Translations under genes and position numbers: made by a program
NCBI GenBank assembly: GCA_965221485.1
Contig: OZ244893.1
Span: 2,666,001-2,730,000, forward strand
From: JAJEBT01 sp965221485
GTDB lineage: Bacteria > Pseudomonadota > Alphaproteobacteria > MPNO01 > UBA830
DNA: 64,000 nucleotides
Direction: 5' to 3'
The notes under the pieces: generated by a model
What the model was told of the DNA's origin: nothing
The model's database searches: none
What the model saw: the letters and a program-made list of their open reading frames with translations, nothing else
Shown: positions 55,320-63,982 of the stretch, one piece after another
Layout of the letters: every line of letters starts with the position of its first letter
How positions within the stretch are numbered: the first letter of the stretch is position 1

Positions 55320-56189
55320 TCACGCCGCGGACGGAAGGATCTCCGACGGCAAAAAGCTCTTCGCCTCGAAAAGTATGGATTGACGCAATTTTTCCTGACC
55401 GGGGCAGTCCGGGATCGATGCAACGGCCTGATCCACTTCATGCTTCAATCGCGCCTTGGCACCGGCCAGCCCCAGTTCACGGACCGCGCTCGGCCGGTTG
55501 AGAATTTCGTCACACCCTGTCGGTTTGCCCAATGCATCCGGGTTTCCGATCGCGTCGCGAATATCATCGGCAACCTGGTAGGCTTCACCAAGCTTTTCGC
55601 CGAGTGCACGCCATGGTTCGCTCTTGGCGCCAGCTGCTGCCGCGCCCGCCTCCGTCGATGCAGCGAACAAGGCACCGGTTTTTGCCCGCTGATACATTAT
55701 GAGATCAATTTTGGGCTCGCTTTCCCATGCCTGACCGGCAATGATCCCGCGGCCGGCGCCGACCGACCCGGAAATGATGCGCATCAATTCAGCGACTCGC
55801 GCGTAATCGCGAGGTGCTGTCCGTGCAAGCAGCTCGAAAGCGAGGACAATCAGCCCGTCGCCGACGAGCACCGCGAGTTCCTCCCCGAACGCCTTGTGCA
55901 CCGAGACCTTTCCTCGCCGGCAGTCTGCATCATCAAAGCACGGCAGATCGTCATGAACGAGAGAGGCGCAGTGGAGCAACTCAATCGAGGTTGCCGCAGC
56001 ATCGGTAATCTCGGGCAGGTCATCGCCGCAGGCGTGCGCGACCGCAATGCTCAGGCGCGGACGAATTCGGGCACCTCCCGGAAGCACGGCATAGCGCATG
56101 GCCGCAGCCAGCCGTGGCGGCGTTTCCGGTTGCGCTACTCCGTCAATCGCGCCCCTGATCGCCTGGTCTATGCGAATCGATGGATCCAT
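55320..56189 (-). CDS. crtE: Geranylgeranyl diphosphate synthase
   Basis: Makes GGPP for both carotenoids and the bacteriochlorophyll tail; 289 residues. First aspartate-rich motif D-D-L-P-C-F-D-D, second D-D-I-R-D-A; L-P-G-G-A-R-I-R-P and H-C-A-S-L-V-H-D are conserved. Divergent from crtD across the PpsR boxes at 56234-56277. Confidence 0.96.
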   Translation of the reverse strand: MDPSIRIDQAIRGAIDGVAQPETPPRLAAAMRYAVLPGGARIRPRLSIAVAHACGDDLPEITDAAATSIELLHCASLVHDDLPCFDDADCRRGKVSVHKAFGEELAVLVGDGLIVLAFELLARTAPRDYARVAELMRIISGSVGAGRGIIAGQAWESEPKIDLIMYQRAKTGALFAASTEAGAAAAGAKSEPWRALGEKLGEAYQVADDIRDAIGNPDALGKPTGCDEILNRPSAVRELGLAGAKARLKHEVDQAVASIPDCPGQEKLRQSILFEAKSFLPSEILPSAA

Positions 56190-56233
56190 GATACCCCACC
56201 CGCGCGTTGCCGTTGGTTAACTCTGTCACACTA

Positions 56234-56277
56234 TGTCATATTCAATATACATTTTCAAATGTCTAATTTTTGTGACA
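56234..56277. promoter_or_regulatory. Tandem PpsR boxes between crtE and crtD
   Basis: Two perfect TGT-N12-ACA boxes, 56234-56251 and 56260-56277, are 8 bp apart. The second overlaps the first possible crtD start codon (ATG 56259). They probably control crtEF and crtDC together. Confidence 0.78.
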
Positions 56278-57800
56278 GCGGAGATGACGCGTTGGCTGCT
56301 GGCAGTCCTCACATCGCAGTTATTGGCGCAGGCATTGGCGGGCTTGCCGCAGCTTCGTTACTGTCATCGGCGGGAAGCAGGGTCACAGTACTCGAAAAAG
56401 AGCCCACACCCGGCGGCAAGATGCGCGAAATCGCTTTCGATGATATCCGAATTGACGCTGGTCCGACCGTATTTACCATGCGCTGGGTCTTCGATGAGAT
56501 CGCCGCCGCAGCGGGGGCCGAATTGAACGATCTCGTTACGCTTCGTCCTGCTAGCGTACTCGCCCGCCACGTATGGGAAGATTCCGCCCGTCTGGACCTG
56601 TTTGCCGATGTCGAAGCCAGCGCCCAAGCCATCAGGGAATGGGCCGGCGCGCGCGAGGCTTCCGGGTATCTGAAGTTTTGCGACCGGGCGAGAGATACCT
56701 ATCGAACGCTCGAACACTCCTTTATCCGAAGCGCCCGACCGTCGCCCGCAAGCCTGGTGGCACGGTCCGGCTTGTCCGGTGCTGTTGATCTCTGGCGAAT
56801 CGCACCGTTCAGGTCGCTCTGGGGTGCCCTTGGCGACTATTTCCCCGACCCGCGCCTGCGTCAGCTCTTCGGTCGATACGCGACCTATTGCGGGTCTTCT
56901 CCCTTCGAAGCCCCGGCCACACTGATGCTGATCGCCCATGTCGAACAAGCCGGAGTCTGGCTGGTAGAAGGAGGCATGCACTCCCTGGCCCAGGCATTCG
57001 CAGGCCTTGCCGACAGGAATGGTGCGACGCTTCGTTACAACGCGAATGTCGCCGCCATCGAGGTCGATTCTGACGGCGTACGGGGAGTTCAACTCGATAC
57101 GGGCGAGAGCATTATGGCGAGCGCCGTTGTTGCCAACGCAGACATCGCCGCGGTGGCCGCCGGCCAACTGGGCCCCGCGGTGAGTCGCGCGGTATCCCCG
57201 ATTCCGGCTACCAGCCGATCCCTTTCTGCCGTCACTGTCAATACGGTTGCCGCTGCAGGATCGTTCCCGCTTGCACGGCACACCGTTTTCTTTTCAAACG
57301 ACTATCCGGCAGAGTTCAACTCCCTGTTCAAAATGGGCGCGGTTCCCGACGATCCGACAGTCTATATCTGTGCCCAGGACCGCGATGACTCCGGAACGCG
57401 TAAATCCACAGGAGACGAACGGCTGTTTCTTCTGATCAACGCGCCGGCAAACGGCGACAGTCGCACCTGGAATTCATCTGTGAGGAAGCGATGCGAAGCT
57501 CACCTTTTTCACCGGCTCGAAAAAAGCGGGCTGCATCTCGAGACCGATCCACGGAGAACGGAAGTAACGACTCCAGCCGAATTTCACCGCCTGTTCCCGG
57601 GAACGGGGGGAGCCCTTTACGGCCGGGCAAATCACGGATGGAAGGCATCCTTTCAGCGTCCGACCGCACGAACAAGGGTTCCCGGCCTGTATCTGGTCGG
57701 GGGGAGCGTCCATCCGGGAGCCGGCGTTCCGATGGCAGCGCTCTCGGGGAAGATGGCCGCCGACGCCATATTGAAGGATTGCGTTTCGATCCGCCGGTAA
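56259..57800 (+). CDS. crtD: Methoxyneurosporene/hydroxycarotenoid 3,4-desaturase
   Basis: CrtI-like FAD desaturase for the 3,4 bond after hydration; up to 513 residues. FAD motif V-I-G-A-G-I-G-G-L-A-A-A, then T-P-G-G-K-M-R and D-A-G-P-T-V-F-T-M-R-W-V-F, and C-terminal P-G-A-G-V-P-M-A-A-L-S-G. The first ATG lies within a PpsR box; TTG 56292, with GGAG 8 nt before it, may be the true start (502 residues). The frame upstream of 56259 is open but is shadow of crtE/crtF. Confidence 0.93.
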   Translation: MSNFCDSGDDALAAGSPHIAVIGAGIGGLAAASLLSSAGSRVTVLEKEPTPGGKMREIAFDDIRIDAGPTVFTMRWVFDEIAAAAGAELNDLVTLRPASVLARHVWEDSARLDLFADVEASAQAIREWAGAREASGYLKFCDRARDTYRTLEHSFIRSARPSPASLVARSGLSGAVDLWRIAPFRSLWGALGDYFPDPRLRQLFGRYATYCGSSPFEAPATLMLIAHVEQAGVWLVEGGMHSLAQAFAGLADRNGATLRYNANVAAIEVDSDGVRGVQLDTGESIMASAVVANADIAAVAAGQLGPAVSRAVSPIPATSRSLSAVTVNTVAAAGSFPLARHTVFFSNDYPAEFNSLFKMGAVPDDPTVYICAQDRDDSGTRKSTGDERLFLLINAPANGDSRTWNSSVRKRCEAHLFHRLEKSGLHLETDPRRTEVTTPAEFHRLFPGTGGALYGRANHGWKASFQRPTARTRVPGLYLVGGSVHPGAGVPMAALSGKMAADAILKDCVSIRR

Positions 57801-58717
57801 CTGAAAATGGCTATCGATGGTGGTATGTCGACGCAGTCAGCGATGATGGCAACCATGCGCTGACAGTCATTGCCTTTGTCGGCAGCGTATTCTCACCCTA
57901 TTATCGCCTCGCCGTGAGACGCGGGCAGGGTGATCCCGAGCATTACTGTGCGCTCAACGTGGCGCTCTACGGGCCGCAGAGCAACCGATGGGCCATGACC
58001 GAACGCGGAAGTGCGGCTGTCGAACGCACGCAGAACCAGTTTCGGATCGGTCCAAGCCGCCTTGAATGGAACGGTTCCTTGCTCACCATAGATATAGACG
58101 AGTTCTGTGCTCCGATTCCCTTTCGGGTCAGGGGGCGGATCGAATTCGAGCCCGGTATCCTGCAGAATGTTGAATTCGACCTCGACCCCGCAGGTGCCCA
58201 TCGATGGCAGCCCATTGCACCGCTTGGCCGCGCGACAGTAAGGCTCAACTCGCCCGGGCTCGAATGGGCCGGAAGCGGCTACGTTGATACCAACGGCGGG
58301 GACGCGCCTCTTGAGCAAGGGTTCATTGACTGGAACTGGTCCCGTGCATCGTCCGGAAAGGAGGCGTCGATACGGTACAATGTCAGGCACCATAATGGAG
58401 AACGGGAGAGCCTCTCACTGCACATCGGCCAGGACGGCGCATTGCGGAACGCTCCGGTATCGCCTGTCGTCCGCCTGCCGCCCACCGGGTTCTGGAAGAT
58501 GCACCGAGAATCGACGGCGGATTACCCGGTTCAGGTAATACGAACCCTTGAAGACACACCATTCTATGCGCGGTCGATCGTCGCCGAGGCGAGGCCGGAC
58601 GGCGACCTTTTCAGCATGCACGAATCCCTGTCAATGCGAAGGTTTGCGTATCCCGTCGTCCAGGCGATGCTGCCTTTCCGCATGCCGCGGCGGCGGCGCT
58701 ATCAATCCCGGCGATGA
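57779..58717 (+). CDS. crtC: Carotenoid 1,2-hydratase
   Basis: Adds water to the 1,2 bond of neurosporene or lycopene. The recognisable protein begins at G-Y-R-W-W-Y-V-D-A-V-S-D-D-G and F-V-G-S-V-F-S-P-Y-Y, and D-W-N-W-S-R near 200 is also conserved. No ATG lies close before this: the frame is open to 57491 but overlaps crtD with arginine/serine-rich shadow. I use TTG 57779 (312 residues); ATG 57638 is an alternative. It ends 3 nt from the convergent small gene. Confidence 0.85.
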   Translation: MRFDPPVTENGYRWWYVDAVSDDGNHALTVIAFVGSVFSPYYRLAVRRGQGDPEHYCALNVALYGPQSNRWAMTERGSAAVERTQNQFRIGPSRLEWNGSLLTIDIDEFCAPIPFRVRGRIEFEPGILQNVEFDLDPAGAHRWQPIAPLGRATVRLNSPGLEWAGSGYVDTNGGDAPLEQGFIDWNWSRASSGKEASIRYNVRHHNGERESLSLHIGQDGALRNAPVSPVVRLPPTGFWKMHRESTADYPVQVIRTLEDTPFYARSIVAEARPDGDLFSMHESLSMRRFAYPVVQAMLPFRMPRRRRYQSRR

Positions 58718-58720
58718 ACT

Positions 58721-58864
58721 TCAGTCGCCGTTTTTCCTGAGTTGTTCCGCCTCCCGTCGTTCCCTGATCGCGCGGTTGGTACGCCGAAGTTCCCAGAGAC
58801 CAAGCCCGACAATCACCCCGAAGGTAAGCAGCAACTCACCGGCAAAGAAATAGGTGCCATCCAT
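58721..58864 (-). CDS. Small single-span membrane protein downstream of bchO
   Basis: A 47-residue protein: M-D-G-T-Y, one hydrophobic segment (about 6-23, A-G-E-L-L-L-T-F-G-V-I-V-G-L-G-L-W), then a basic, helical cytoplasmic tail (R-R-T-N-R-A-I-R-E-R-R). It begins 4 nt after the bchO stop and is the last gene of bchIDO. Its layout, one span plus a charged tail, recalls small assembly or stability factors. No function was recognised. Confidence 0.7.
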   Translation of the reverse strand: MDGTYFFAGELLLTFGVIVGLGLWELRRTNRAIRERREAEQLRKNGD

Positions 58865-58868
58865 ATCG

Positions 58869-59753
58869 CTACCCCGGAACCGTCTCACCGACAGCAACCC
58901 CGAGAATGTGCTCGGCCACAAGGTCGGGGTTTTCTTCGTGCGCCAGGTGTCCCAGCCCGGGCAGCAGTCGAAAGACTGCGTGAGGCACCAGTCGGGACGC
59001 TTCGCGCGAACAGTATGGTGACACCGTCCGATCGCGGCTGCCGGCAAGCAGAAGGAGTCCACATCGAAGCTTCGTCAAATCCCGCTGCAGAGGCCGCAAA
59101 TCCCAATTGGCCATCATTTCGAGGGCACCGCGAACATGACCCGGATTGCGCGCAAGGGTCCCGTAATGGTCAATTCCCTCGCGGTCTATGCGAGAACCTG
59201 TTTCCCGAATCAGACGCTCCACCACTCGCCGGTTGGATGCGTGCAGGGAAAACAGCCGGGGCACGATCATGTTTCCGGCCAGAAGCTTGGCGAGCGGCGA
59301 AAAGACACTGCCCACAACTCCCGTCAGCGGCAGGAAGGCACCGTTCAGGCTTACAATCCGGGCAGGTCTGGCGTGACCGTGAATCGCCATATGCGCCGCG
59401 ATGGCAGCTCCCGCCGAATGGCCCACAATCAGCTCCGGCGCGATGTCCAGTGTTGTACAAAGCTCGCTTAAAGCCACGGCCATGCCTGGCAATGAAATCC
59501 GCGAAAAATAGCGAACCGACGTGAAGCCGTGGCCGGGCAGGTCGGGCGCGACCACGGTCATTTGATCCCTCAGCAAGGGCAGCAGCCCGGCCCAGGAATG
59601 GGTCGCAGCGCCGGTCCCGTGCAGCAAGAGGACACAGGGGCCGTTGCCCGCGATCTGCACGTGCCATTTCGTCTGCCCGCATGAGACAAATTGGCTCGTC
59701 TCCCGATTCGGCCACCCCCTGCCGTCGCGCTCCCAGGAAAGCCGGACGCTCAT
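58869..59753 (-). CDS. bchO: Alpha/beta hydrolase BchO
   Basis: A 294-residue alpha/beta hydrolase always linked to bchID, proposed to act with Mg chelatase. Nucleophile elbow G-H-S-A-G-A-A, oxyanion region L-L-H-G-T-G-A-A-T-H-S-W, and a late histidine in L-P-G-L-G-H-L-A-H-E. Its precise reaction is unproved. ATGA overlap with bchD. Confidence 0.92.
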   Translation of the reverse strand: MSVRLSWERDGRGWPNRETSQFVSCGQTKWHVQIAGNGPCVLLLHGTGAATHSWAGLLPLLRDQMTVVAPDLPGHGFTSVRYFSRISLPGMAVALSELCTTLDIAPELIVGHSAGAAIAAHMAIHGHARPARIVSLNGAFLPLTGVVGSVFSPLAKLLAGNMIVPRLFSLHASNRRVVERLIRETGSRIDREGIDHYGTLARNPGHVRGALEMMANWDLRPLQRDLTKLRCGLLLLAGSRDRTVSPYCSREASRLVPHAVFRLLPGLGHLAHEENPDLVAEHILGVAVGETVPG

Positions 59754-61573
59754 TGCCTGGCTTCCCCGAAGGGTTCCTGCCCGGCATCCGGTATTGGCGA
59801 TCCACGGCCCAGGGAAGCGTGGATGCGGGCACTGTCGGCCCGGGGCATGAACAGGTAGCGGGCCCCCATTTCCTTTGCCAGACGGTCGGCAAACGGTCTT
59901 GGAGACTGAGCGATATCGACGAACAGCACGTCCAGTCCGGCCCGGCGGATCGCGCTCGCCGCGGCTATCGCATCGGTTTCCGCCTGCTCGCGTCCGGGCG
60001 TGCCATCCAGCGCGATATTGGCGCGCCCGTCGGTCAAGACCACTATTCGAGGAGTGTTTCCCGTCGCACGAACCGTGACCGCGAGCCTGAGGGCCGCATC
60101 AAGGCCGGAAGCCACTGGCGTTCCGCCCCCGCCCGGCAATGAGGACAGGCTGCGGTTGGCGCGAGCAATCGCTCGTGTCGGCGGCAACAACATCTCCGCC
60201 CCGGTCCCGCGAAAAGCGATCAACGCCACCTCGTCACGCCGGACATAGCTCTCACCGAGAAGCAGCACGATCGCGCCTTTCGCCTCTGCGAGACGATGAA
60301 AAGCGGCAGAACCGGACGCATCCACAACGAAAATCGTCGTTGTGTGAATGGGCTGCCTGTAGCGGTTCACCCGAAAGTCGCTGTGCCGAAGCTGTAGCCG
60401 CGACATGGACGTCTTTTCCGGCTCCCGCGCGCGTATCGGCTGCCACGGCGCCGCAGCGCGCAACGTTTCAACGATGTTCAAGCGCCCCTGTGGTCCCGGG
60501 GTTCCCGGCCGGACACCGGCTGGCCGGCCATGTCCGGCGGACAGCCTGCTCGCTGCGGCACGACCTGATCCGGCTGTGCCCCCATCCTCTGCAGCAGAAC
60601 GATCAAGAAGGTCCAGAAGATTTGGCGGTAACAGGGCACGTTCCGCCGCGACCGTCCGTTCCCCGATCTCCCTGTCCTGACTGTCCGGAGGTTCCTGCTC
60701 CGCCTCGGGCGGAGTTTCCGGTTCCGGCGGGGGGTCAACATTTGGCGGTGGCGGGTCGTCAGGATCATCAGGGCAGGGGATCCGGTTGGCATGGAAGAGC
60801 AGAACCGTTCTGCAGACAAAAGAGACCTCTTCCTCCAGCGGCCTGGCATTGCCGCGCATCGCTGCCGCACACTTCGCCCAATACACAGCCGCAGCGGGTG
60901 GCCGCATGGATCCAATACCAAGTGCGGCAGCAAAGCTGCAGATCTGTTCGAGGCCGGTCTCGTCGAGTTCGACCGCAGCCAAACCGCACCGTGCACGCAC
61001 GACATCAGATCGAGCGTATCGAGGCTTTCCCAGATCGCGGTAGGTGAAATCGCGGAGATCGACCACCCCGCCAATCCGATCATGGAGACTGTTGGGCACC
61101 CCCTCCCCCGGCTCTATGCCCTCGTCGAACGCCAAGACACCAAAACGGGTTGCCGTGCCGAGGCTGAGCCCTTCGCGCTCTATCTGGACAAACCGGCTAT
61201 CGATTGCCGCCGAGACCGCTGCGGCAGACCCGGCCGGCAGGCGTTCCGCCATCGGTATGACCAGGACCCCGCCGTTGGCAACCGCGAGAAGACCCTGCTG
61301 TCCAAGCGGCCGGCCCGTCGAAAGAGTCGCTTCAAGATCCAGACCGCCGACAATACGGTCCATCGGCGCATGAAGTGGCAACTTGATGAATGGCGCGGCC
61401 GGATCAAGAAGGTTCTTCAGCCCGGCCATCCACAAGTCCCGGACCGGACCCGCCCGTGCACGCACGACGAGCCCTCCCGCTGCCGCAGGGTCAGCCGCAA
61501 ATATCGCTGCCGCCATCCAGACATCGCTGCACAGATCGTTTTCGCCTGCCAGGGCCGCGTCGCCCGCCAACAT
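59750..61573 (-). CDS. bchD: Magnesium chelatase subunit D
   Basis: AAA-like and VWA subunit linking BchI rings to BchH; 607 residues. The N-terminal AAA-like part has a degenerate nucleotide site. A proline/acidic linker (about 285-310) follows, then a C-terminal VWA domain with MIDAS D-A-S-G-S-A-A and T-D-G-R-A-N-I-A-L-D-G. It starts 42 nt after bchI. Confidence 0.95.
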   Translation of the reverse strand: MLAGDAALAGENDLCSDVWMAAAIFAADPAAAGGLVVRARAGPVRDLWMAGLKNLLDPAAPFIKLPLHAPMDRIVGGLDLEATLSTGRPLGQQGLLAVANGGVLVIPMAERLPAGSAAAVSAAIDSRFVQIEREGLSLGTATRFGVLAFDEGIEPGEGVPNSLHDRIGGVVDLRDFTYRDLGKPRYARSDVVRARCGLAAVELDETGLEQICSFAAALGIGSMRPPAAAVYWAKCAAAMRGNARPLEEEVSFVCRTVLLFHANRIPCPDDPDDPPPPNVDPPPEPETPPEAEQEPPDSQDREIGERTVAAERALLPPNLLDLLDRSAAEDGGTAGSGRAAASRLSAGHGRPAGVRPGTPGPQGRLNIVETLRAAAPWQPIRAREPEKTSMSRLQLRHSDFRVNRYRQPIHTTTIFVVDASGSAAFHRLAEAKGAIVLLLGESYVRRDEVALIAFRGTGAEMLLPPTRAIARANRSLSSLPGGGGTPVASGLDAALRLAVTVRATGNTPRIVVLTDGRANIALDGTPGREQAETDAIAAASAIRRAGLDVLFVDIAQSPRPFADRLAKEMGARYLFMPRADSARIHASLGRGSPIPDAGQEPFGEARQ

Positions 61574-61615
61574 TATGGATGGTCCTGCTGCAAGGGCGGG
61601 ACACTTATCTCCATA

Positions 61616-62647
61616 TCAGGACTCCAGCGTCCGGGTGATAGCGCGTTCGACCCTTACGCCGGAGCCCGTCTCGTCCATCGGATCCCGCCGCAGCCGGTGC
61701 CGCAACGCCATTGCAGCGACTGTCCTGAGATGATCAAGTTCGATTTCGCCCTTGTCCTCGAGAGCGGCGGTGGCTCGCGCTGCCCGCATCAAGGTGAGTT
61801 CTCCGCGCAGGCCATCGGTTCCCAGCGCAAGACACAGGCTCGCCGCAGCTTCCAGGATCCGATCCGGGGTGCGGATCGCAGACAAGTGCTCCTGGGCTGC
61901 CAGGATCCGGCGTCGAATCCTTCCGTCCTTGCGCTTGTGACGCCTCACGAAGTCCTCCGGGTCGGCGTCGAATTCCATGCGGCGTTTGACAATTTCAACA
62001 CGAACCCGGGTATCCCCCGGGGTCTCGATATCCACCGCGAGGCCAAAACGGTCGAGCAGTTGCGGGCGCAATTCGCCTTCTTCGGGATTGCCGCTGCCGA
62101 CAAGGACAAAACGTGCGGGGTGGCGCACGCTCAGCCCTTCCCGTTCAACAACATTTTCCCCGGACGCTGCAACATCAAGCAGGAGATCGACAAGATGGTC
62201 TTCCAGGAGATTGATCTCGTCGATATAGAGGAAACCGCGATTGGCGCGCGCAAGCAGCCCCGGCTCGAAGCTCTTTTCGCCCCGTGTCAGTGCCCTCTCA
62301 AGATCCAGCGCACCGACCACCCGATCCTCTGTAGCGCCAAGAGGCAAGTCGACAACGGGGACTGGCATTTTCCCTTGCCTGGGCCGCTTGTCAGCAAGAG
62401 TCGCGCCACAGTATGGACACGGCCCTCGCCGTTGCGCCGGATCGCAGCGATAGGGGCAGTCACGCAAAAACGCCTGGGCAGGCAGGAGGGAAGCAAGCGC
62501 CCGGACCAGAGTAGACTTGCCGGTACCTCTGTCCCCGAAAATCAGGACCCCGCCAAGAGTGGGATCTATCGCGCAGATCAGGAGCGCGTGCTTGGCAGCG
62601 TCCTGACCGGCAATAGCCGAAAACGGAAAAGCGGGAGGACGCTGCAT
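61616..62647 (-). CDS. bchI: Magnesium chelatase ATPase subunit I
   Basis: AAA+ ATPase driving Mg insertion; 343 residues from ATG 62647 (M-Q-R-P-P-A-F-P-F-S); the frame open to 62773 spans the promoter. Walker A G-D-R-G-T-G-K-S (38-45), Walker B F-L-Y-I-D-E-I-N. Between them four cysteines, C64, C68, C77 and C80, form a CX3C-X8-CX2C cluster that could bind zinc. First gene of bchIDO. Confidence 0.96.
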   Translation of the reverse strand: MQRPPAFPFSAIAGQDAAKHALLICAIDPTLGGVLIFGDRGTGKSTLVRALASLLPAQAFLRDCPYRCDPAQRRGPCPYCGATLADKRPRQGKMPVPVVDLPLGATEDRVVGALDLERALTRGEKSFEPGLLARANRGFLYIDEINLLEDHLVDLLLDVAASGENVVEREGLSVRHPARFVLVGSGNPEEGELRPQLLDRFGLAVDIETPGDTRVRVEIVKRRMEFDADPEDFVRRHKRKDGRIRRRILAAQEHLSAIRTPDRILEAAASLCLALGTDGLRGELTLMRAARATAALEDKGEIELDHLRTVAAMALRHRLRRDPMDETGSGVRVERAITRTLES

Positions 62648-62680
62648 TTCAATCCGACGCAAGGTTTCATCTGGCCAGCC

Positions 62681-62724
62681 CGTCAAGATCTGGCCACACT
62701 GCAAATTGTACTCGCAATTGCACA
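62681..62724 (-). promoter_or_regulatory. bchI control region with tandem PpsR boxes
   Basis: A perfect TGT-N12-ACA (62707-62724) and a one-mismatch CGT-N12-ACA (62681-62698) are 8 bp apart. On the minus strand a good -10, TACAAT, lies at 62705-62710 across the edge of the perfect box; no clear -35 was found at 17 bp. Confidence 0.65.
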
Positions 62725-63304
62725 ACCGGAAAACCGTCTTGACAAGGATCGTGAGCGCTCTGCTGCTTCGCACCGGTTTTGTGCTGACCGGGACAGACCC
62801 GCACCTCCAGCAAAATTGCAGGGGCCGCTACAGACACCTTTGAGCCCGCCAGGGTCAATATCGAGCGAACTCGCGTCCTGCGCGGTTCGGAGAATTTCTG
62901 GACATGCATTGAAACTGCAGCCGTCTTCACCTCATCCCGGCCCGGCGAGAAGCAGGATGACATCGGTCCGCAGGGCCTTGGAGGCGGCCCGACGTGCTGC
63001 CCACCGGCCATCCGGAAATGAATATTCCCTGTTTTCCCGGAAGGCCATGTGTCCCGTAGCGATCCTGGCAGCCTACCGGTTCCCTTGCCATGTGAAAGGT
63101 CTGAGAACACCCGGTACTCAACGAGCCCCGAACCGAGACCTTCAGGAATGTTCAAAGTCTGCTGAATTCACTCCCGAGATCCGGTCACACCTGGAGAAGC
63201 ATTCGGACAAGCGCAAGCGGGACGATCGGTTCGACGTCGCAGCATGCCACGACTGGCCAGAGACCGCCCGGCGACCCAGGTCGTGGAGCACTCGTGGCGG
63301 GCAT
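62725..63304. other. Spacer between bchI promoter and SOUL gene
   Basis: About 580 bp at the right edge of the photosynthesis cluster with no gene-like frame, RNA gene or mobile-element end recognised. Confidence 0.4.
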
Positions 63305-63982
63305 TCAACAGGATCGCAGGGTGACCAGAACTTCGTTGCGGCGAAGTACCGGAATTGTCCATGGCGGGTTGTAACCGGCAACCATCCAGTCTCCCAGGTG
63401 TTCAAGGCCTCGGGCCTCGATCCAGCGCGCCAGTGTCTGTCGTGCCCCCTCCGCCTTTTCATTATCCAGAAAGCCGCTGAACCGGATGCTCGCCATACAA
63501 CGGCTTTCCACATCGGTGACGAAAATCGTGCTGCTCGCAGGCCTCGGTGCCGTCGCCGTAGTGTAACCGGAGGGAAGAATGAATCCCGTCGACCAGGCCT
63601 CGATCCCGGTGCCGGCCAGCCGCGACACACGCCCGGCATCAGAAGACCTGGAAGGCTCCGGGAACACAGTCTCGCCGGCTCCGGCTTCTCGCGGCGTCGT
63701 CAGGACCGGAGCCGTCATCTCGATCTTCGTCTCACCGAGGTTGCTTCCCGTTATATATTTGAAAATACGCCGAAATCCGGTCGCAACCGCTTTGTCGAAG
63801 TCGCCGGATACCTTCGTCCATGCAACCGCAAAGTTTTCATAGGCGCGCACCTCGATCTTGTCATCCTTGAGCACGATCCGATAGGACGGCTCCTCTGCCG
63901 CCTTGCCGCCAAAAACCGAACACGCGCCAAGAAAGAACGTCAATGCAAGGGCTCCCGGACCGGCCTTCAGAATATTGCGCAT
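63305..63982 (-). CDS. SOUL-family heme-binding lipoprotein
   Basis: A 225-residue SOUL/HBP-family protein predicted to be a lipoprotein: signal sequence with lipobox L-G-A-C near residue 21. Family motifs are K-I-E-V-R-A-Y-E-N-F-A-V-A, K-I-E-M-T-A-P-V and Y-N-P-P-W-T-I-P. SOUL proteins bind heme or tetrapyrroles; lying next to bchI at the cluster border suggests tetrapyrrole binding in the envelope, which is inference. It could equally be an unrelated neighbour. Confidence 0.9.
   Translation of the reverse strand: MRNILKAGPGALALTFFLGACSVFGGKAAEEPSYRIVLKDDKIEVRAYENFAVAWTKVSGDFDKAVATGFRRIFKYITGSNLGETKIEMTAPVLTTPREAGAGETVFPEPSRSSDAGRVSRLAGTGIEAWSTGFILPSGYTTATAPRPASSTIFVTDVESRCMASIRFSGFLDNEKAEGARQTLARWIEARGLEHLGDWMVAGYNPPWTIPVLRRNEVLVTLRSC

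Noticed and set aside
54909..56258. Long N-terminal extension in frame with crtD
   Set aside because: It runs antisense through crtF and crtE and only then enters the FAD motif; a true crtD starts at about 56259-56292.
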